Shown piece by piece: positions 8,228 to 10,442 of a DNA stretch of 10,442 bases; within the stretch, counting starts at the first letter, position 1, and each line of letters begins with the position of its first letter. Location of the stretch: assembly GCA_025966335.1 (NCBI GenBank), contig JAICRS010000101.1, forward strand, positions 1 through 10,442, given 5' to 3'. The stretch is from Nocardioidaceae bacterium. Lineage in GTDB: Bacteria > Actinomycetota > Actinomycetes > Propionibacteriales > Nocardioidaceae. Under the pieces are notes generated by a model, which was not told the origin of the DNA, searched no databases, and saw only the letters and a list, made by a program, of their open reading frames with translations. The translations under genes and the position numbers were made by a program.

Positions 8228-9049
8228 TCAGTCCAGCTGGCCGCGGAGCTGGGCGAGCACCCGCGCCAGGATCCGGCAGACCTGCATCTGGGTGACGCCG
8301 ATGTCGTCGGCGATCTGCGCCTGGGTCTGCTGCTTGAAGAAGCGCAGGTAGAGCACCCGCTGGTCGCGCTCGCACAGCTCCCGCACCGCCGGGGCCAGCA
8401 TCACCCGGGCCTCCGCTGCGTCCATCTCCCGGTCGTCGTCGGCCAGCAGCTCACCGAGCGTGCCGGTGCCGTCGTCGCCGATGGGGGAGTCGAGCGAGGT
8501 CGGTGTGAAGCAGCCGTCCGCGGAGAGTGCCTCGATGACGTCCTCCTGGGGCACCTCGAGGTACGCGGCGACATCGGTGACCCGCGGCGAGTGGCCAAGC
8601 GTCTGGGTGAGCTCGCTCATCGCGGCGGAGACCTCGGACTGGAGCTTCTGGATCGGGCGGGGCGGGCGCACCATCCAGCCGAAGTCGCGGAACTGGCGCT
8701 TCACCTCACCGCTGATCGTCGGGACGGCGTACGACAGGAAGTCGCGCCCGATCGTCGGGTCGAAGCCGCGCGCGGCCTTCAGCAGCGCGATGTAGGCAGC
8801 CTGCGTCAGGTCCTCGTCCGCGATGCCCTTGCCGCGGTACCGCGCGGCGACCGCCCGGGCGATGCCCATGTTGAGCACCACGACCTCGTCCTGGAGGCGG
8901 CGCCGCTCGCACCTGTCGGCGGTCTGCGCCGCCTGCGTGAGCAGTCGTGCCGTGGTGATCTTGCGGTCGTCACGGGCGGTCGGACCGGCCGTGGCACCGA
9001 GCGCTTGGGGTTCGTCGTCGCTCACGCGTGCCGACACTGGGGTGACCAT
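8228..9049 (-). CDS. RNA polymerase sigma factor, SigB/SigF/WhiG type (group 3)
   Basis: This 273-residue alternative sigma factor lacks region 1. Region 2 is at about 55-125 and contains ARYRGKGIADEDLTQAAYIA (69-88), GRDFLSYAVPTISGEVKRQF (101-120), RDFGW and MVRPPR. Region 3 is at about 130-205 (LGHSPRVTDVAAYLEV), with an acidic linker LADDDREMD. Region 4 is at about 215-270, with a helix-turn-helix QTQAQIADDIGVTQMQVCRIL. This is the layout of actinobacterial SigB/SigF stress and development factors, which are usually held by an RsbW-type anti-sigma kinase; none is present here. The start ATG 9049 has no Shine-Dalgarno, but a matching promoter ends about 10 bp upstream, so the mRNA may be leaderless; GTG 9025 is an alternative. 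The gene follows a STAS protein gene and converges on the peptidase gene with 6 bp between stops. The exact subclass is uncertain. Confidence 0.93.
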   Translation of the reverse strand: MVTPVSARVSDDEPQALGATAGPTARDDRKITTARLLTQAAQTADRCERRRLQDEVVVLNMGIARAVAARYRGKGIADEDLTQAAYIALLKAARGFDPTIGRDFLSYAVPTISGEVKRQFRDFGWMVRPPRPIQKLQSEVSAAMSELTQTLGHSPRVTDVAAYLEVPQEDVIEALSADGCFTPTSLDSPIGDDGTGTLGELLADDDREMDAAEARVMLAPAVRELCERDQRVLYLRFFKQQTQAQIADDIGVTQMQVCRILARVLAQLRGQLD

Positions 9050-9058
9050 GGACTCTGC

Positions 9059-9084
9059 CTACCCGGGGCCACCGTCGCGAAACC
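9059..9084 (-). promoter_or_regulatory. SigB/SigF-class promoter GGTTT-N15-GGGTAG before the sigma gene
   Basis: On the minus strand GGTTT (9084-9080) is followed by 15 nt and then GGGTAG (9064-9059). The established consensus for actinobacterial SigF/SigB promoters is GTTT, a 14-16 nt spacer, then GGGTA plus a pyrimidine or other base. Transcription would begin near 9052, 2-4 nt before ATG 9049. The sigma factor probably transcribes its own gene. Confidence 0.7.
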
Positions 9085-9119
9085 TGTCGGTTCCAGATCG
9101 CCCGGGTGGTCTGGAGTGG

Positions 9120-9145
9120 TGAGGCTCACCACAGGGTGAGCCTCA
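9120..9145 (-). terminator. Perfect 11-bp hairpin at the end of the STAS gene
   Basis: The arms TGAGGCTCACC (9120-9130) and GGTGAGCCTCA (9135-9145) are perfect complements around a 4-nt loop. On the minus strand the stem covers the last codons and the stop (9128-9126) of the STAS gene. There is no T-tract, as is common in high-GC Gram-positives. It would separate STAS transcription from the sigma gene, which has its own promoter just downstream. Confidence 0.65.
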
Positions 9146-9464
9146 GGTCGGCGCCGGTCATCCGCAGCAGCCGGCGCAACGCCCGGGACGCGCCGACGAC
9201 TGCCACGGTGCGGCCCGAGGTTGCCAGCCGCTGCTCCACGGAGAGCAGCTCGCTCAGCCCGCGCACGTCGCAGAAGGTCAACGCGCTCACGTCGATCAGC
9301 ACCGGAAGCCGGCCGCGCACGTGGGTCCCGGCAGCGGCCGCCGCGAGCCGGTCCAGCGTGGACAGGTCCAGCTCGCCGACGAGCTGGATGCACACGGCGT
9401 GGCGGTTGGTCACGACGTCGACCCGGAGCAGCGACCCGACGTCGCCGAGATGTTCCGCTGTCAC
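9126..9464 (-). CDS. STAS-domain protein, anti-sigma factor antagonist-like, with atypical phospho-site
   Basis: This 112-residue protein is almost entirely one STAS domain: VCIQLVGELDLSTLDRLAAA (24-43), PVLIDVSALTFCDVRGLSEL (54-73), TVAVVGAS (86-93), LLRMTGAD (99-106). In SpoIIAA/RsbV-type antagonists the fourth segment is D-S-(S/T)-G, with a serine or threonine phosphorylated by the anti-sigma kinase. Here it is Asp66-Val67-Arg68-Gly69, so the phospho-acceptor position is Arg. It may be permanently active, may bind a non-kinase partner, or may do something unrelated to sigma control. The start is GTG 9464 with GAGG 6 nt upstream. The sigma factor gene lies 76 bp downstream in the same direction, suggesting a regulatory link, but a hairpin and a separate promoter lie between. 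Confidence 0.85.
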   Translation of the reverse strand: MTAEHLGDVGSLLRVDVVTNRHAVCIQLVGELDLSTLDRLAAAAAGTHVRGRLPVLIDVSALTFCDVRGLSELLSVEQRLATSGRTVAVVGASRALRRLLRMTGADLRLTLW

Positions 9465-9625
9465 GGTGGCCTCGTCTCTTCCGGCGCGATGCTGCGAGTG
9501 TGCGGCCGATCATGGACGCCGCAACAGATGTACGAGGGTGCTAGTACCGGTACGGTGGGAGGTCATCCGGTCGTGACGACCGACCACGAGGACGGTCGCG
9601 CTGGCCCGGGTAGGAAAGGGCGGAT
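9465..9625. promoter_or_regulatory. Divergent intergenic region between the STAS gene and the small hypothetical gene
   Basis: This 161-bp spacer must carry the promoters of both flanking genes. It has an 8-bp palindrome TACCGGTA (9545-9552) and a 15-bp pseudo-palindrome CGGTCGT-G-ACGACCG (9568-9582), with a further CGACC/GGTCG pair (9581-9585, 9594-9598). TACGGT (9551-9556) could act as a plus-strand -10 box, but no good -35 is seen. The GGGTA at 9608-9612 has no GTTT upstream, so it is not a SigF promoter. Confidence 0.4.
9568..9582. promoter_or_regulatory. Operator-like palindrome CGGTCGT-G-ACGACCG
   Basis: Perfect 7-bp arms flank a single central base, 43 bp before the start of the small hypothetical gene and within the divergent spacer. 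The shape suits a dimeric regulator, but no regulator can be named, and G/C-rich symmetry can arise by chance in such DNA. Confidence 0.35.
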
Positions 9626-9877
9626 GTGACGTCACGTCCGGAGACGCACCGGCCGCTCGACCTGTTGTGGTCCGAGCTGGTGTCCGCACGCGATGCGGTC
9701 GCCGAGGCGCGGCAGGGCCCGCAGGGACTGTCGAACATGACCGAGCTCGCCCGGCGTCACCTGGTGATGGCGCTGGAGGCCTACACCTCCGAGCTGCAGG
9801 CGCAGAAGCTACCCGTGCCCTACCGGCTGCGCGACGACCTGCGGTTGCAGCGTCGGGCGCTCGAGGAACGTCACTGA
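9626..9877 (+). CDS. Small conserved-looking hypothetical protein, helical, 83 residues
   Basis: I do not recognise a named family. The protein is soluble and mostly amphipathic helix: PLDLLWSELVSARDAVAEAR (10-29), a short GPQG turn, then TELARRHLVMALEAYTSELQ (39-58) and a basic tail PYRLRDDLRLQRRALEER (65-82). It has no cysteine, signal peptide or membrane segment. The start is GTG 9626, with AGGAAAGG (9612-9619) 6 nt upstream. The GTG overlaps an out-of-frame ATG (9624) whose next codon is TGA, and it lies in the palindrome GTGACGTCAC. Codon use is typical for the window, which supports a real gene. It is convergent with the PGPGW membrane protein gene, with 7 bp between stops. A regulatory or scaffold role is possible but not shown. 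Confidence 0.75.
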   Translation: MTSRPETHRPLDLLWSELVSARDAVAEARQGPQGLSNMTELARRHLVMALEAYTSELQAQKLPVPYRLRDDLRLQRRALEERH

Positions 9878-9884
9878 GCCGGCC

Positions 9885-10319
9885 CTACGAGGTGTAGGTG
9901 GTCTGCTCGCCGCGCTCCATCCGGAGCGTGAGCACGGTGGTGGTCACCAGGATCAGTCCGGTGACGATGATGATGCTCCCGGTGATCGGGCTCCAGAAGG
10001 AGTCGAGAGTGGAGTCCAGTACCGGCCAGGCGAGGTCGTCGATGAGCAGCATCAGCACCCCGACGATCACCATGCCCGCGGCGAACACGAAGCTGCCGGC
10101 GGTGCGCAGTGGGCTGGCCACAGCGGCCCGCTGCGCCTCCTCCGCGCGGTCCTTGGCGCGGCCGAGGAGCTTGCGGGCCCAGACGTACTCAGTCGCCAGG
10201 ACCGCGAGGCCGGCGACGATCAGCAGGATGCCGGGGCCGGGCAGCACCATCAGCGCCACGCCGACCACCAGCAGGCCGGCGCCGAGGATGGTCACCGCGA
10301 AACGTTTGAGCAGCTGCAC
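9885..10319 (-). CDS. PGPGW-type small transmembrane protein
   Basis: This 144-residue integral membrane protein is of unknown function. Helices are at about 8-26, 29-46, 74-93 and 111-132. The diagnostic stretch is VALMVLPGPGILLIVAGLAV (21-40), followed by ATEYVWARKLL, which matches the putative transmembrane PGPGW family except that the W position is Ile. A charged amphipathic segment GRAKDRAEEAQRA (53-65) joins the two helix pairs, and the tail RMERGEQTTYTS is cytoplasmic or extracytoplasmic depending on topology. I prefer GTG 10319: the protein then begins QLLKRFAVTILG directly before the first helix, and AGGG lies about 7 nt upstream. GTG 10370 would add 17 residues (LNRPFGNRAIFRQGSR) with no ribosome-binding site; it is the only other in-frame choice before a TAA about 27 nt further up. 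Confidence 0.85.
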   Translation of the reverse strand: MQLLKRFAVTILGAGLLVVGVALMVLPGPGILLIVAGLAVLATEYVWARKLLGRAKDRAEEAQRAAVASPLRTAGSFVFAAGMVIVGVLMLLIDDLAWPVLDSTLDSFWSPITGSIIIVTGLILVTTTVLTLRMERGEQTTYTS

Positions 10320-10442
10320 CCTAGAACCCTGTCGGAAAATGGCCCGATTCCCAAATGGGCGGTTCAGCACGGAGCGGCTGAATCGTGCAGTCCAGGGTTA
10401 CTCCGGCTTGCGCTTCTGGGGATACGGCGTCTCGTGACGGGC
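10320..10442. other. Upstream region of the PGPGW gene, no further gene seen
   Basis: This end stretch is locally less GC-rich around 10330-10360 and contains a short palindrome CCCAAATGGG (10350-10359). That fits a promoter or leader for the minus-strand gene, but no clear -35/-10 pair is visible. A GTG at 10434 near the right edge could open a divergent gene, but too little sequence follows to judge. Confidence 0.3.

Noticed and set aside
8218..8231. Palindrome CTGAAC-GG-GTTCAG spanning both convergent stop codons as a bidirectional terminator
   Set aside because: A 2-nt centre leaves only a 5-bp stem with a 4-nt loop, weakly GC and without T-tracts; two facing stop codons (TGA and its complement) create part of the symmetry automatically.
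9608..9612. GGGTA before the small hypothetical gene as a second SigF-type promoter
   Set aside because: No GTTT-like -35 element lies 14-16 nt upstream, and the bases are part of its ribosome-binding region.

Overview
The window reads as chromosomal DNA of a high-GC actinobacterium. GC is about 70-78% in the stretches I counted by hand. Several genes start with GTG, third codon positions are strongly G/C, one promoter looks nearly leaderless, and a SigB/SigF-type sigma factor sits beside a STAS-domain protein. The protein sequences look Nocardioidaceae-like, but that is an impression and not a database result. No stretch over 300 bases lacks a gene. I see no tRNA, rRNA, CRISPR array, insertion sequence or phage gene.

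Left part, minus strand (6042 down to 1). A tightly packed five-gene dipeptide/oligopeptide-type ABC importer runs in the order substrate-binding protein (6042-4204), permease DppB-like (4207-3221), permease DppC-like (3224-2268), ATPase DppD-like (2268-1291) and ATPase DppF-like (1294-275). Every junction overlaps by 1 or 4 nt (GTGA, GTGA, TGATG, ATGA), so translation is probably coupled. The binding protein has no lipobox but ends in a membrane helix. About 95 bp downstream lies the 5' end of a Rieske-type ring-hydroxylating oxygenase alpha subunit, which runs off the left edge. It has its own ribosome-binding site and a 20-bp inverted repeat that looks like a TetR-type operator.

Centre, plus strand (6095-8221). 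Divergent from the importer, with only 52 bp between, is a complete S9A oligopeptidase B-like serine peptidase. Import of peptides and their cytosolic cleavage would make a coherent pair. Inside its N-terminal part is a sharply bounded segment of about 280 bp (6257-6535) whose GC and codon use differ clearly from the rest of the gene. By chance or not, it also contains the same ACTGAC-N6-GTCAGT inverted repeat seen in front of the oxygenase gene.

Right part. A minus-strand pair encodes a STAS protein (9464-9126), lacking the usual phosphorylatable serine, and a SigB/SigF-type sigma factor (9049-8228). An 11-bp perfect hairpin ends the STAS gene. A GTTT-N15-GGGTA promoter, the class such sigma factors recognise, ends about 10 bp before the sigma start codon, which suggests autoregulation and a nearly leaderless mRNA. 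Then come a small plus-strand helical hypothetical gene (9626-9877) and a convergent PGPGW-type membrane protein (minus, 10319-9885). The last 120 bp hold only upstream sequence of that gene.
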